Source: JBDHZK01 sp039811865
GTDB taxonomy: Bacteria > Actinomycetota > Actinomycetes > Propionibacteriales > Propionibacteriaceae
Direction: 5' to 3'
Length of the DNA: 37,410 nucleotides
Assembly: GCA_039811865.1 (NCBI GenBank)
Contig: JBDHZK010000008.1
Span: 1 to 37,410 of the forward strand
The notes beneath the pieces were generated by a model that was not told where the DNA came from, ran no database searches, and worked only from the letters and a program-made list of their open reading frames with translations. Position 1 is the first letter of the stretch. Each line of letters begins with the position of its first letter. The translations under genes and the position numbers were made by a program. Positions 1 through 8,526 of this stretch are shown piece by piece.

Positions 1-627
1 GCCGTCGGGTACGACGGGAATGGTCGGAAGGTCTCCACGGGGAGTAGCTCCGGCAAGACTTCCTCGGGTAAGCCGATCAGTTGCGTCGGCGTCTTGTGCC
101 GCATCGGTGAACCGGCTGTGCCCGGGCAAAGCGCCGAGCCCGCGCAGGTGGTCTCGTTGGAGCAGATCGCGATTAGCGTGGCGACCCAGATCTACGTGCC
201 CACTCCCGCCCCGAAGTTCGGTCCGGACCCGTCGGGAAACGAATGGAAGATGCTGGCCGTTGGCTACCCGATCTGGTTGTGGACCGATCAGCCCGGACGA
301 ATTCATTCCACCCAGGCCGTGCAGGGTATTTCGGTATACCTCTTTGCCGAACCTTTGGATACGTCGTTCGACATGGGCGACGGGCACGCTGTTCGCTGCG
401 AATCGATGACTCCATATTCTTCGGCCGTCAAGCCGGGGACGCCGTCTCCAACCTGCGGATACACCTACCAGCGACCGTCCCGGCCGGTGGGCGACTACAC
501 GGTGACCGCGACCACCCGGTGGCGAATCACCTGGTCGGCGGTCGGCCAGAGCGGGACGTTCGAGATGAACCGCTCCGGGAGCCGCCAACTGCCGATCGGC
601 GAGATCCACGCGGTCGTCAACCGCTGA
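1..627 (+). CDS. Secreted hypothetical protein, C-terminal part (5' end outside window)
   Basis: Frame 1 is open from the first base to a TGA at 625-627, so this is the C-terminal part (about 208 residues) of a gene that starts upstream. A TTG at position 94 is possible as a start but the open frame before it argues for truncation by the window edge. The visible protein has no membrane segment, contains several Cys residues and ends with a beta-rich stretch (SRPVGDYTVTATTRW) ahead of a short Arg/Gly tail. This style, with a YDGNG-like segment before a Ser/Gly/Lys linker, resembles secreted actinobacterial proteins of unknown function that are often labelled ATP/GTP-binding without support. 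I do not assign a function. Confidence 0.7.
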   Translation, partial: AVGYDGNGRKVSTGSSSGKTSSGKPISCVGVLCRIGEPAVPGQSAEPAQVVSLEQIAISVATQIYVPTPAPKFGPDPSGNEWKMLAVGYPIWLWTDQPGRIHSTQAVQGISVYLFAEPLDTSFDMGDGHAVRCESMTPYSSAVKPGTPSPTCGYTYQRPSRPVGDYTVTATTRWRITWSAVGQSGTFEMNRSGSRQLPIGEIHAVVNR

Positions 628-655
628 GCTTCGGCTGAAGGCGATCCCGTCGAAC

Positions 656-661
656 TAGGCT
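656..661 (+). promoter_or_regulatory. -10 hexamer TAGGCT, leaderless-type promoter
   Basis: TAGGCT lies six bases before the GTG at 668, which puts the expected transcription start on the start codon. No Shine-Dalgarno sequence is present and no good -35 is visible. Confidence 0.5.
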
Positions 662-667
662 GACGCC

Positions 668-1057
668 GTGAACCGGAACCGCAAGCGCACGTGGGGCGTG
701 GTCGTCGGCGCGCTCCTGACCGGGCTCAGCGGCTTGGCGGTCGCGACGTTCGGCGTGCTCTCGCTCGCGTCCGGGCACGGCGGTTTCAGTTGGGGGATCG
801 CGGCGATGCTCATCGGCTACGGTCTGGCTTTGGGAGCGGCTGCGTGGGGCCTTTGGCGGCTGAGCCTGTTCGCGCGGGGTCCAATCGTCGCGATGGCCCT
901 GATGCACCTGGCGATCGCGACGAGCTATCTGACTGGTCCCACCTGGTGGGCGGGAGCCCTGATTGCCTGCGTGCCCATCGCGACGTTGGTCGCGGTCCTT
1001 TGGCCGAGCACCACGGCTGAGTTGAGGGCCAGGCGCGCGGCGGCCAAGTCCATCTAG
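668..1057 (+). CDS. Small four-helix membrane protein, unknown function
   Basis: 129 residues with a basic N-terminus (MNRNRKR) followed by about four hydrophobic segments (roughly residues 8-30, 40-62, 70-90, 95-114) and a basic tail. This predicts a polytopic inner-membrane protein with the N-terminus in the cytoplasm. GTG at 668 is chosen because a TAGGCT -10 element sits six bases upstream and nothing resembling a ribosome binding site precedes it. It is convergent with galK, with 50 bases between the two stop codons and no clear terminator there. I recognise no family. Confidence 0.75.
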   Translation: MNRNRKRTWGVVVGALLTGLSGLAVATFGVLSLASGHGGFSWGIAAMLIGYGLALGAAAWGLWRLSLFARGPIVAMALMHLAIATSYLTGPTWWAGALIACVPIATLVAVLWPSTTAELRARRAAAKSI

Positions 1058-1107
1058 CAGATCTGGCCCCTTCGCCCGAGTGCCGGCGGGGGCAGGCCGT
1101 CGCTGCT

Positions 1108-2256
1108 TCAATGAACGCGCGCGGCGCCCTGGCTCGGCGAGGCCACGAACCAGGTCGGGGCGGCGAAACCGCGCCTACCGAAGGCATCGGCTACGGCGCC
1201 ACCAACGGCGTCCGTCGCTCCGGCCGGGACCAGGGCCACGATGCAGCCGCCGAAGCCACCGCCGGTCATGCGGGCACCCACAGCGCCGGCGGCTCGAGCC
1301 GCTTCGACCGCCGTGTCAACCGTTGGGACGGTGATCTCGAAGTCGTCGCGCATCGAAACGTGGGAGGCGTCCATCAACTTGGCCAGACTGGCGAAATCGG
1401 CGGCACGGGCGGCAACGACCGCGTCCAGGACGCGCTGATTCTCGGTCACCACGTGTCGGACACGGCGCACCAGCACCTGGTCGGAACCGATCCGGGCGAG
1501 GGCGCCGGCCAGGTCTTCCACGTCGCGTAACGCCCTGACGCGCAGCAGATCCGCGGCCCGATCGCAGGCCCGACGACGGTCGGCGTACTCGCCGTCGACG
1601 TGCGCATGCGGGGTGTGCGTGTCCAAGACCATCGCCTCCAGGCCCGCTTGGGAAAGGGGGAGGTCGACCAGTTCGAACCCGAGCGTGCGGCAGTCCATGA
1701 ACAGGGCTCGGTGCGCCTGGCACAGCGTCGAAGCGGCCTGATCCATCAGCCCGGTGGGCGCACCCACGAACTCGTTCTCCGCCTTCCGGGAGAGCTTGGC
1801 CCGCTCGATGGGCTCGATCTCCAGCCCGAACAAGTCGCACAGCGCGGCCATCGCGGCGCATTCGAGAGCGGCCGAGGAGGAGAGCCCCGCCCCGAGCGGG
1901 ACGTCCGAGCTCAGCACCATCCGACCGCCGCCGTCCACCGTATAGCCGGACGTCCGCAGCGCCCAGACCACGCCAGCCAGGTAGGCCGCCCACCCGGGTA
2001 GACCGGGCACGAGGGCGTCCTCGGCCACCTCGACCGTCTCACCAAGCTGCGCCGACACGAAGGTCCAGCCGCGCTCGGCCTTGCGGCCCGCCGCCACCAG
2101 CGCCCGCTGGGCCAGTGCGAAGGGGAGCACGAAGCCCTCGTTGTAGTCGGTGTGCTCCCCGATGAGGTTCACGCGGCCCGGAGCCGCCCACACCCCGTGG
2201 GGCTCGGCCTGGAACGTGGTCTGGTAAAGACCGCAAACCTCGTCGACGCTGCTCAT
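1108..2256 (-). CDS. galK: Galactokinase
   Basis: A GHMP-family sugar kinase that phosphorylates galactose to galactose-1-phosphate in the Leloir pathway. All signatures are visible: the galactokinase motif GRVNLIGEHTDYN at residues 27-39, the phosphate-binding loop PLGAGLSSSAA at 120-130, the GLMDQ segment with the probable catalytic Asp172, and the C-terminal GARMTGGGFGGC motif. The 382-residue length is normal. It is the last gene of a minus-strand run and starts 4 bases after the stop of the 61-residue gene, so it is probably co-transcribed with it and with kgd. No galT or galE is in the window, so pairing with the TCA-cycle gene kgd looks like chance or a lineage-specific arrangement. 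Confidence 0.95.
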   Translation of the reverse strand: MSSVDEVCGLYQTTFQAEPHGVWAAPGRVNLIGEHTDYNEGFVLPFALAQRALVAAGRKAERGWTFVSAQLGETVEVAEDALVPGLPGWAAYLAGVVWALRTSGYTVDGGGRMVLSSDVPLGAGLSSSAALECAAMAALCDLFGLEIEPIERAKLSRKAENEFVGAPTGLMDQAASTLCQAHRALFMDCRTLGFELVDLPLSQAGLEAMVLDTHTPHAHVDGEYADRRRACDRAADLLRVRALRDVEDLAGALARIGSDQVLVRRVRHVVTENQRVLDAVVAARAADFASLAKLMDASHVSMRDDFEITVPTVDTAVEAARAAGAVGARMTGGGFGGCIVALVPAGATDAVGGAVADAFGRRGFAAPTWFVASPSQGAARVH

Positions 2257-2260
2257 CGCC

Positions 2261-2446
2261 TCAGTCCAGTTCGTCGTCGGGATCGTCCAACCGGGCGAGC
2301 CACGTGGCGAGCCGCTCCACGGGTACCTCGAAGTCCGGATAGAGGTCTACGAAGGTGCGCAACTGGTCGGCGACCCAGGCGAGGCTGACCTCCTCGTCGC
2401 CCCGGCGCTTCTGGAGTTCTTCGATTCCTCGATCGGTGAAGTACAT
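2261..2446 (-). CDS. 61-residue conserved small protein (DUF6104-like)
   Basis: A small acidic protein beginning MYFTDRGIEELQKRRGDEEV and ending in an Asp-rich tail. It resembles a short actinobacterial family (DUF6104 from memory) that is often found beside the 2-oxoglutarate dehydrogenase gene; its function is unknown. The same frame stays open far upstream inside kgd, but the ATG at 2446 is the natural start: it follows the kgd stop by 2 bases and the protein then has the family's usual length. The 4-base gap to galK downstream indicates a tightly packed operon. It is probably soluble, mostly helical and translationally coupled to kgd. Confidence 0.8.
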   Translation of the reverse strand: MYFTDRGIEELQKRRGDEEVSLAWVADQLRTFVDLYPDFEVPVERLATWLARLDDPDDELD

Positions 2447-2448
2447 CC

Positions 2449-5400
2449 CTACTCCGCCGTGAGAGCGGCGGTAACGAGCTCGGACTCCTGGATCTCGTGC
2501 ACCCGGTGCGAACCGACCGATGGGGCGGAGGACTCGGGCCTGCTGAACAACCGCATCTTCAGGTCGTAGTTGGGCAGCACCGTCCGAATGGCGGCGGGCA
2601 GGTGCAACGCCATGAACCACCAGGCGCCCTGGTTGGCGGGCTCGTCCTGCACGAATCGGACGTCGGTCACCTGCGGGTACTTTTCCAGCTGGGCCGCCAG
2701 CTCCTTGGTCGGCAAGGGGTAGAGCCGTTCCAGGGGAATGATGGCCACCTGGCCACCGAGGCCCAGCTTCTCGCGCGCGGTGACCAGATCCCAGCGGATC
2801 TTGCCGGAGCACAAGATGACCTTTTCGACGCGGCCCGGATCGGTGATGCTCGGGTCGCCCATCGCGGGCTCCCAGCGACCGCTGGTGAACTGCTCGGGCG
2901 TCGAAACGGCGAGCTTGTTTCGCAGCATCGATTTGGGCGTGATGATCACCACCGGCCGGTGCCAGTTGACGTACGCGTGCTGGCGAAGCAGATGGAAGTA
3001 GCTGGCGGGGGTGGACGGCTGGCACACCGCCAGCGCTCCTTCCGAGCAAAGCTGCAGCCAACGCTCGATCCGCGCCGACGAGTGGTCCGGTCCCTGGCCC
3101 TCGTAGCCGTGGGGGAGCAGCAGGCAGACGCCGGACTTTTGCGTCCACTTGGCGTTGCCCGCGGCGATGAACTCATCGGAGATCGTCTGGGCGCCGTTGG
3201 CGAAGTCGCCGAACTGGGCCTCCCAGCAGACCAGGGCGTCCGGCGCCGCCACCGAGTAGCCGTATTCGAAGCCCATCGCCGCGTACTCACTGAGCAGCGA
3301 GTCGTAGACGTAGAACTCGCCTTGGTCGTCGGAAAGGTGCTTCAGCGGCACCCACGACTCGTTGGTCTTCCGGTCGATGATCGCCGCGAAGCGCTGGCTG
3401 AAGGTGCCCCGGCGGCTGTCCTGACCGACCAGGCGGACGGGACGGCCCTCCAGCAGCAGCGAACCGAGCGCCAGTAGCTCGCCGGTCGCCCAGTCGATCG
3501 GGCCGTTCAGGATGGTCTCGGCTCGCCGCTCCAGTTGCGGAAGCACCTTCGGATGCACCGTGAACCCCTGCGGGAAAGTCAAATGCGCCTGGGCGATCGT
3601 CTCTAGCACCGAGCGCTTGACCGCCGTCCCCTCGTTCACTCCGAGCTTCTTGGGGTAGTAGGGCGTCCTGACGTAGGCATCCTCTTCCGCGGCGCGCGCC
3701 GGCTCGCGCACCTCCTTGAACACGGTCTCAAGTCGCTCGCGGAAGCGCGCGATGACCGCTTCGGCGTCGGCATTGGAGATGTCGCCGCGGCCGATCAGTG
3801 CCTCGGTGTAGCGGCGCCGGACGCTGCGCTTCTGCTCGATCAGGTTGTACATCAGAGGCTGGGTGAAGCTGGGATCGTCCCCCTCGTTGTGCCCGCGGCG
3901 GCGGTAACACACGATGTCGATCACGACGTCCTTGTGGAAGCGCTGCCTGAAGTCGAACGCGATCCGCGCGATTCGGGCGACCGACTCGGGGTCGTCCCCG
4001 TTGACATGGAAGATCGGCGCCTGGATCGTCTTGGCGACGTCGGTGCAGTAGACCGATGAGCGCGAGTCGGTCGGCGCAGTGGTGAAGCCGACCTGGTTGT
4101 TGACGACAACATGAACGGTGCCGCCGGTGCGGTAGGCGCGCAACTGGCTCATCTGCAGCGTCTCGTAGACGATTCCTTGGCCGGCGAAGGCGGCATCGCC
4201 GTGCATCAGGATGGGCAGGACGGGGTATTCGTCCACGACCTCCAGCCGGTCGAGCTTTGCCCTGGTGATGCCCTCGACCACCGGGTTGACCGCCTCCAGG
4301 TGGCTCGGGTTGGCGGCCACGGACGCCTTGATCGCCTTGCCCGCCGCGGAGGTGAACTCGCCCTCGGCGCCAAGGTGGTACTTAACATCGCCGGAGCCCT
4401 GCGCCTGGCGCGGGTCGATGTTGCCTTCGAACTCGCGGAAGATCTGACCGTAGGACTTTCCGATCACGTTGGCCAGCACGTTGAGCCGACCGCGGTGCGG
4501 CATCCCGATGCATACCTCGGCCAGGTCGTTGTCGGCCGCGCTCTCGCAAAGCTCGTCCAGGAAGACGATGGCGGACTCGCCGCCCTCGAGGCTGAACCGC
4601 TTTTGGCCGACGAACTTGGTCTGCAGGAACGTCTCGAAGATCTCGGCTTCGTTGAGCTTGTCGAGGATCCGCAGGTGCTCTTCCTTCGGCCAGGGCACGT
4701 GCGGGATCTCGAACCGCTCCTGGATCCAGGTGCGCTGTTCGCGATCCTGGATGTGCATGTACTCGACGCCGATCGTGCGGCAGTAGGAGTCGCGCAACAT
4801 GATCAAGATGTCGCGCAGCGGGTAGAGCCGGCCGTCCTTACCGCCGAAGTTGCCGACGGGGAATTCGCGGTCGAGGTCCCAAAGGGTCAGACCGTGGCGT
4901 TCGAGGTCGAGGTCGGGGTGGGTGCGCTGGCGGTATTCCAGCGGGTCGATGTCGGCCATCAGGTGGCCGAGCGTGCGGTAGGCGTTGATCAACTCGACCA
5001 GGCGCGCCTGCTTTTGCACCTGATTCGGCCGATGCGCACTGATGTCGATCGCCCAGCGAATCGGGTTGTAGGGGACCCGCAGCGAGTGAAAGATCTCGTC
5101 GTAGAAGCCGTCCTCGCCGATCAGCAACTGGTGCATCCGGCGCAGGAACTCACCCGATTGCGCCCCCTGAATCACGCGGTGGTCGTAAGTGGAGGTGAGC
5201 GTGCAGACCTTCGAGACACCCAAATCGTTGATTCGGTAGGGGCTGGTGCCTTGGAACTCCGGTGGGTAGTCGATCGACCCCACACCGAGAATCAGGCCCT
5301 GTCCGGGCATCAGGCGCGGCACGGAGTGGCTGGTGCCCAGCCCGCCCGGGTTGGTCAGCGTGACCGTGGTGCCGGCGAAGTCGGCCACCCCGAGCTGGCC

Positions 5401-6402
5401 CTTGCGAGCCTTCGCGACCAACGCCTCGTACTCGGTCCAGAACTGGGCGAAGTTGAGGTTCTCACAGCCCTTGATGCTCGGGACGAGCAGCGTCCGGGTG
5501 CCGTCCGGCTTGGCCAGATCGATGGCGATGCCGAGATTGATCGTGTTCGGCGAAACCATGAACGGCTTGCCGTCCTCCACGGAGTAGGAGTTGTTCATCT
5601 CCGGGATGGCTTTCAACGCCTGCACCATGGCGTAGCCGATCAGATGCGTAAAGGAGATCTTTCCGCCGGTGCTGCGGCGCAGGTGTGCGTTGATCACCAG
5701 CCGCTGATCGATGGCGAGCTTCATCGGGATGTTGCGGACGCTGGTCGCCGTGGGCATCGCCAGCGAGGCGTCCATGTTCTTCGCCGTGCGCATGGGCGCA
5801 CCACGAAGTTGCTGCTGAGTGGGTTCGATCGAACCCTGCGAGGCCCGGACGGCAAGGGTCGGCATGTCCGCGGAGAGCCGGTGTCCCGATCCGGGACGCT
5901 CGGGTTGGCGGTCGAACGACCTCGTCGGGCCCTCGACCGTGGCTCGGCTCCTGGTGGTCTCGGCGTCGTCCGCGCGTTCCTTCGTGGCCGAGCGCGGGGC
6001 GGGCCGCGCCGCCGCTGGCTGCTGGCCCGCCGGCCGCGGCTCTCCCGGGCTGGGCTGAGGCGGTGCGACGGGACGATGCCCGTTGCCGTCCCCCGACGGC
6101 TGAGCCGGGGCCGGCTTGGGAACGGGGGTCGGCGCCGGCTGTGTCGCCTCAGGTGAGGGCGCCGACGCGGGCGCGGTGATCTGCGGCGCTGCTGCGGGCT
6201 CGGGTCGTGGTGCGGCCGGCGCTGGCGGCTCTGCGGCGGATTCGCCCCCGGCGCCGGACTCGCCCTCGAAGTAGGCGATCCACTGCGGGTCGAGCGAACC
6301 GGGGTCGGACTCGTAACGGTCCCGCATCTCCTCGATGAGCCAGTCGTTGGCCCCGAACTCGGACTTGGGGTCGAAGTGGACCGTGTGTTGTGCCGGGCTC
6401 AC
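2449..6402 (-). CDS. kgd: Multifunctional 2-oxoglutarate dehydrogenase E1/E2 (Kgd/OdhA type)
   Basis: 1317 residues with the actinobacterial fused architecture. Residues 16-47 are the short E1 N-terminal segment (NDWLIEEM...WIAYFEG). Residues about 50-200 are a Pro/Ala-rich linker. Residues about 215-430 are an E2 succinyltransferase-like domain with TLTNPGGLGTSHSVPRL and DHRVIQG (His408). The rest is the ThDP-dependent E1 domain, with MPHRGRLNVLANV, ANPSHLEAVNPVVEG (697-711) and HGDAAFAGQG (734-743). In this family the protein decarboxylates 2-oxoglutarate, works with lipoylated E2 and Lpd, and is inhibited by the FHA protein GarA/OdhI; that regulator is not in this window. The GTG start at 6402 follows GGAAGAAGG with a 5-base spacing. 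It is the second gene after a GT87 enzyme (54-base gap), with a possible promoter of its own in that gap. Confidence 0.96.
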   Translation of the reverse strand: MSPAQHTVHFDPKSEFGANDWLIEEMRDRYESDPGSLDPQWIAYFEGESGAGGESAAEPPAPAAPRPEPAAAPQITAPASAPSPEATQPAPTPVPKPAPAQPSGDGNGHRPVAPPQPSPGEPRPAGQQPAAARPAPRSATKERADDAETTRSRATVEGPTRSFDRQPERPGSGHRLSADMPTLAVRASQGSIEPTQQQLRGAPMRTAKNMDASLAMPTATSVRNIPMKLAIDQRLVINAHLRRSTGGKISFTHLIGYAMVQALKAIPEMNNSYSVEDGKPFMVSPNTINLGIAIDLAKPDGTRTLLVPSIKGCENLNFAQFWTEYEALVAKARKGQLGVADFAGTTVTLTNPGGLGTSHSVPRLMPGQGLILGVGSIDYPPEFQGTSPYRINDLGVSKVCTLTSTYDHRVIQGAQSGEFLRRMHQLLIGEDGFYDEIFHSLRVPYNPIRWAIDISAHRPNQVQKQARLVELINAYRTLGHLMADIDPLEYRQRTHPDLDLERHGLTLWDLDREFPVGNFGGKDGRLYPLRDILIMLRDSYCRTIGVEYMHIQDREQRTWIQERFEIPHVPWPKEEHLRILDKLNEAEIFETFLQTKFVGQKRFSLEGGESAIVFLDELCESAADNDLAEVCIGMPHRGRLNVLANVIGKSYGQIFREFEGNIDPRQAQGSGDVKYHLGAEGEFTSAAGKAIKASVAANPSHLEAVNPVVEGITRAKLDRLEVVDEYPVLPILMHGDAAFAGQGIVYETLQMSQLRAYRTGGTVHVVVNNQVGFTTAPTDSRSSVYCTDVAKTIQAPIFHVNGDDPESVARIARIAFDFRQRFHKDVVIDIVCYRRRGHNEGDDPSFTQPLMYNLIEQKRSVRRRYTEALIGRGDISNADAEAVIARFRERLETVFKEVREPARAAEEDAYVRTPYYPKKLGVNEGTAVKRSVLETIAQAHLTFPQGFTVHPKVLPQLERRAETILNGPIDWATGELLALGSLLLEGRPVRLVGQDSRRGTFSQRFAAIIDRKTNESWVPLKHLSDDQGEFYVYDSLLSEYAAMGFEYGYSVAAPDALVCWEAQFGDFANGAQTISDEFIAAGNAKWTQKSGVCLLLPHGYEGQGPDHSSARIERWLQLCSEGALAVCQPSTPASYFHLLRQHAYVNWHRPVVIITPKSMLRNKLAVSTPEQFTSGRWEPAMGDPSITDPGRVEKVILCSGKIRWDLVTAREKLGLGGQVAIIPLERLYPLPTKELAAQLEKYPQVTDVRFVQDEPANQGAWWFMALHLPAAIRTVLPNYDLKMRLFSRPESSAPSVGSHRVHEIQESELVTAALTAE

Positions 6403-6453
6403 GATGCCTTCTTCCGGTTTGTGCCGTCGGCGGCGAAGAACTGTCTTCTGGCT

Positions 6454-6459
6454 AGCCTA
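6454..6459 (-). promoter_or_regulatory. Possible -10 element TAGGCT upstream of kgd
   Basis: TAGGCT on the minus strand lies across the GT87 stop codon, inside a small palindrome (GGCTA at 6450-6454, TAGCC at 6458-6462). The hexamer matches the one used at 656-661. It would give kgd a leader of about 45 bases containing its Shine-Dalgarno sequence. No convincing -35 is visible. Confidence 0.35.
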
Positions 6460-7746
6460 GCCACTCGTCTGGGTCGCTGCCGCCCGCGATCTGGGGGGAG
6501 TCACCCGCCAGGCCAGGAAGGCGAGCCAAACGCACAGGGCGACCAAGGCGAGATTACGCGCGGCCAAGACGAGCACCATCGTCGGCGAGTCGGGCAGGCG
6601 ATCCAGCAGCGACCAATACCGCAGCGGGTAGATCTCCTGGGTCGCGATCGCGATCGCACAGACCACACCGATCAGGCGCCACCAATCCGCGCCGGTGAGG
6701 TCGCGGGCCCCGGGGGATGGTTCGCTCCGCAGCGCAAGCATCGCCGCCAGCGGCCCGCCGAGCCAGATCACGTACTGCGGGCTGAGCGTCTTGTTGGTGA
6801 CGATCATGATCGCCACGATCGCTAGCATCACCAAGCCGACCGACGTCGGGGTCGGCCGCGGCGTTCGGAACAGTCGCCAGCAGAGGAACACGATCACGGC
6901 CAGGCCGACGACCGTGGCCAAGTTGCTGGCGGTGACGGCGAGGTCGGTGCCGGGCCCGAACACCTCGTAGGCGTTGTACCTGGACATGGCGACGAAGTAG
7001 TCCGGATCGCCGAACCCCCAGCGCATCATCGGGACGCTGGCGAAGACCGACTCGATCTGCAGCCCGCGGTCCTTTTGCCAGGTCAGCGGCGACACCAACC
7101 GCGCCCAGCCGCCCAGCACCAGGCTCACCAGCGCCAGCCCGAATCCGACGCCCACGAAGCCCGCCAGGGTGCGCCGCCGCCGCTTCGCGTCCGCGAGCAG
7201 CGGTGCGATCAGTAGCGCCGGCCAGAGCTTCGAGGCGGCGCCGATGCCGATCAGGCCGCCGGACGTCCCCGGCCGGCTGGCCGCCCACAGCAGCGCGCCG
7301 CCGGCGACCACGGCCGGGAGCAGGTCGAAACGGAAGAAGCACAGCGGGCCGATCAGGGCGATGAAGACGATCCAAAAGCCCGTCGCCTGGGCGCGCCGCG
7401 GTCCGCTGCGCCAGAGCATGGCGGTAAAGCCTGCGTCCAATGCGAGCATGGCCAGAGCGAAGACGTAAACGTAGGCGCCGACGTCCGGACCGGAGATCGT
7501 CCGCAGGCCGAGGAGCAGGTAGGCGACGGGCGTCGGGTACTCGACCAGGACGCCCCGAATGCCGAACTCACCGAAGCGGTCCACCTGCGCGGCGTAGTAG
7601 ATCGGGTCCCCGACGATGAACGGCGCCTGCGTCTGCCAGACCCATCCCAGCAACGCCCGGCTGAGGATCCAGGCCGCGCCGTATACCCACCCGGCGTCCA
7701 GCAACTTGGTCCAGGTGGCTGGGGATCGGGTCAGCGTCGCCTCCAC
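6457..7746 (-). CDS. GT87-like polytopic membrane glycosyltransferase
   Basis: 429 residues, nearly all in hydrophobic segments (about ten to twelve helices). An acidic motif follows the first helix (VGDPIYY, Asp47), and GIGAASKLWPALL and NKTLSPQYVIWLGGPLAAM occur later. This layout is that of GT-C enzymes of the GT87/DUF2029 group, which in actinobacteria transfer mannose or other sugars from polyprenyl-phosphate donors on the outer face of the membrane. The acceptor cannot be deduced. GTG at 7746 is supported by TAGTGT seven bases upstream and the lack of a ribosome binding site. It begins 22 bases after the 3' end of tRNA-Arg on the same strand, so some tRNA transcripts may read into it. 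kgd follows after 54 bases. Confidence 0.8.
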   Translation of the reverse strand: MEATLTRSPATWTKLLDAGWVYGAAWILSRALLGWVWQTQAPFIVGDPIYYAAQVDRFGEFGIRGVLVEYPTPVAYLLLGLRTISGPDVGAYVYVFALAMLALDAGFTAMLWRSGPRRAQATGFWIVFIALIGPLCFFRFDLLPAVVAGGALLWAASRPGTSGGLIGIGAASKLWPALLIAPLLADAKRRRRTLAGFVGVGFGLALVSLVLGGWARLVSPLTWQKDRGLQIESVFASVPMMRWGFGDPDYFVAMSRYNAYEVFGPGTDLAVTASNLATVVGLAVIVFLCWRLFRTPRPTPTSVGLVMLAIVAIMIVTNKTLSPQYVIWLGGPLAAMLALRSEPSPGARDLTGADWWRLIGVVCAIAIATQEIYPLRYWSLLDRLPDSPTMVLVLAARNLALVALCVWLAFLAWRVTPPRSRAAATQTSG

Positions 7747-7753
7747 GGCGACA

Positions 7754-7759
7754 ACACTA
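7754..7759 (-). promoter_or_regulatory. -10 hexamer TAGTGT, leaderless-type promoter for the GT87 gene
   Basis: TAGTGT is followed by seven bases and the GTG start at 7746. Any -35 contact would fall inside the tRNA-Arg gene. Confidence 0.5.
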
Positions 7760-7768
7760 GATACAAAG

Positions 7769-7840
7769 CGCCCCCGAGAGGATTCGAACCTCTGCTCCCG
7801 CCTCCGGAGGGCGGTGCTCTATCCCCTGAGCTACGGGGGC
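7769..7840 (-). tRNA. tRNA-Arg, anticodon CCG
   Basis: A complete 72-base cloverleaf reads on the minus strand. The acceptor stem GCCCCCG pairs with CGGGGGC, the D stem is GCTC/GAGC, and the anticodon stem CCGCC/GGCGG encloses the loop CTCCGGA, giving anticodon CCG for the CGG codon. The variable loop is GAGC, the T arm is AGAGG-TTCGAAT-CCTCT and the discriminator base is G. CCA is not encoded. In related genomes a tRNA-Arg gene is common just ahead of argS-lysA; here argS itself is absent and a lipoprotein gene lies between the tRNA and lysA. Confidence 0.97.
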
Positions 7841-7861
7841 CGGCGCAACGGGCCGCGTGAA

Positions 7862-7892
7862 ACTGTACCAAACCTGCGTGGGCTAATGTCAC
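7862..7892 (-). promoter_or_regulatory. Probable tRNA-Arg promoter
   Basis: On the minus strand GTGACA (7892-7887) is followed by TACAGT (7867-7862). The spacing is 19 bases, or 18 if TGACAT is taken as the -35. The start would be about 15 bases before the mature tRNA 5' end. The -35 overlaps the -10 of the divergent lipoprotein gene. Confidence 0.5.
7884..7889 (+). promoter_or_regulatory. -10 hexamer TAATGT, leaderless-type promoter
   Basis: TAATGT stands seven bases before the ATG at 7897, and no Shine-Dalgarno sequence lies between. It shares bases with the -35 region of the opposing tRNA promoter. Confidence 0.55.
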
Positions 7893-7896
7893 GAGC

Positions 7897-8406
7897 ATGC
7901 GGGCTCGGGGTTCGGCGCTGGCGGTGATGCTGGTCATCGCGGCAGCGACGACCGGTTGCGTGCCTCAATCGTCGGTGCCCCCGGCGGAGTTGAGGACGAC
8001 CGCGCCGCCCTGGCCGGCGCCACGCGACGGCGTCGCCTACATCGAGGCCGCGGGCTTGGAGCAGTTGCCGTTGGACACCAGGGGAGAGCGGCACATCGTC
8101 TCGTTGACGGTGCGCGTGGCGCAGCAACCCGTGGTGGTGCCCGCGTACGTCGGAGTCGACCGGCTGCGTGCGGTCCAGGCCGTCGCGCACACCCACGACG
8201 AGACCGGAGCCGTCTGGCTCGAAGGCAGGGGCTCGGATTCGGTCACGCTGGGGCAGTTCTTCACGTTGTGGGGAGTGCGCTTCGACGGCCGGTGCGTGGG
8301 GGGAGCGTGCAAGTCGATCCACGTGAGCGCCGACGGCGTTGCGATTGCCCGACCGGCCGGGCTGCGCCTGCACGAGGTCGCGGCTGTGGTGATCGAGGCG
8401 TCCTGA
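7897..8406 (+). CDS. Secreted lipoprotein of unknown function
   Basis: 169 residues starting with a lipoprotein signal peptide: MRARG, a hydrophobic stretch, then TTGC with the modifiable Cys at residue 21. The mature part is a single compact domain with AVAHTHDETGAVWLEG followed by VTLGQFFTLWGVRF. The His-Thr-His-Asp and LGQFFxxWG patterns recur in a family of exported bacterial proteins of unknown function. Two Cys later in the domain (GRCVGGACKS) could form a disulfide. The start is fixed by the -10 element seven bases upstream. It is monocistronic, divergent from tRNA-Arg and followed by a 133-base gap before lysA. Confidence 0.8.
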   Translation: MRARGSALAVMLVIAAATTGCVPQSSVPPAELRTTAPPWPAPRDGVAYIEAAGLEQLPLDTRGERHIVSLTVRVAQQPVVVPAYVGVDRLRAVQAVAHTHDETGAVWLEGRGSDSVTLGQFFTLWGVRFDGRCVGGACKSIHVSADGVAIARPAGLRLHEVAAVVIEAS

Positions 8407-8526
8407 CCGATCGTGCGGACGGGGCCCGGCAGGTGCGAACCATCACCTCGCGGAGGCTCTTTATCACCAAGCCAGATCGGCAAGTCCAACGGTTGAGTGC
8501 CGCCGGGGCGCCGCGGACGACCGTGG

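Noticed and set aside
4111..6156. 681-codon open frame on the plus strand opposite kgd
   Set aside because: The protein is low-complexity Arg/Gly/Val-rich sequence typical of antisense frames in GC-rich DNA, and kgd is unmistakable on the other strand.
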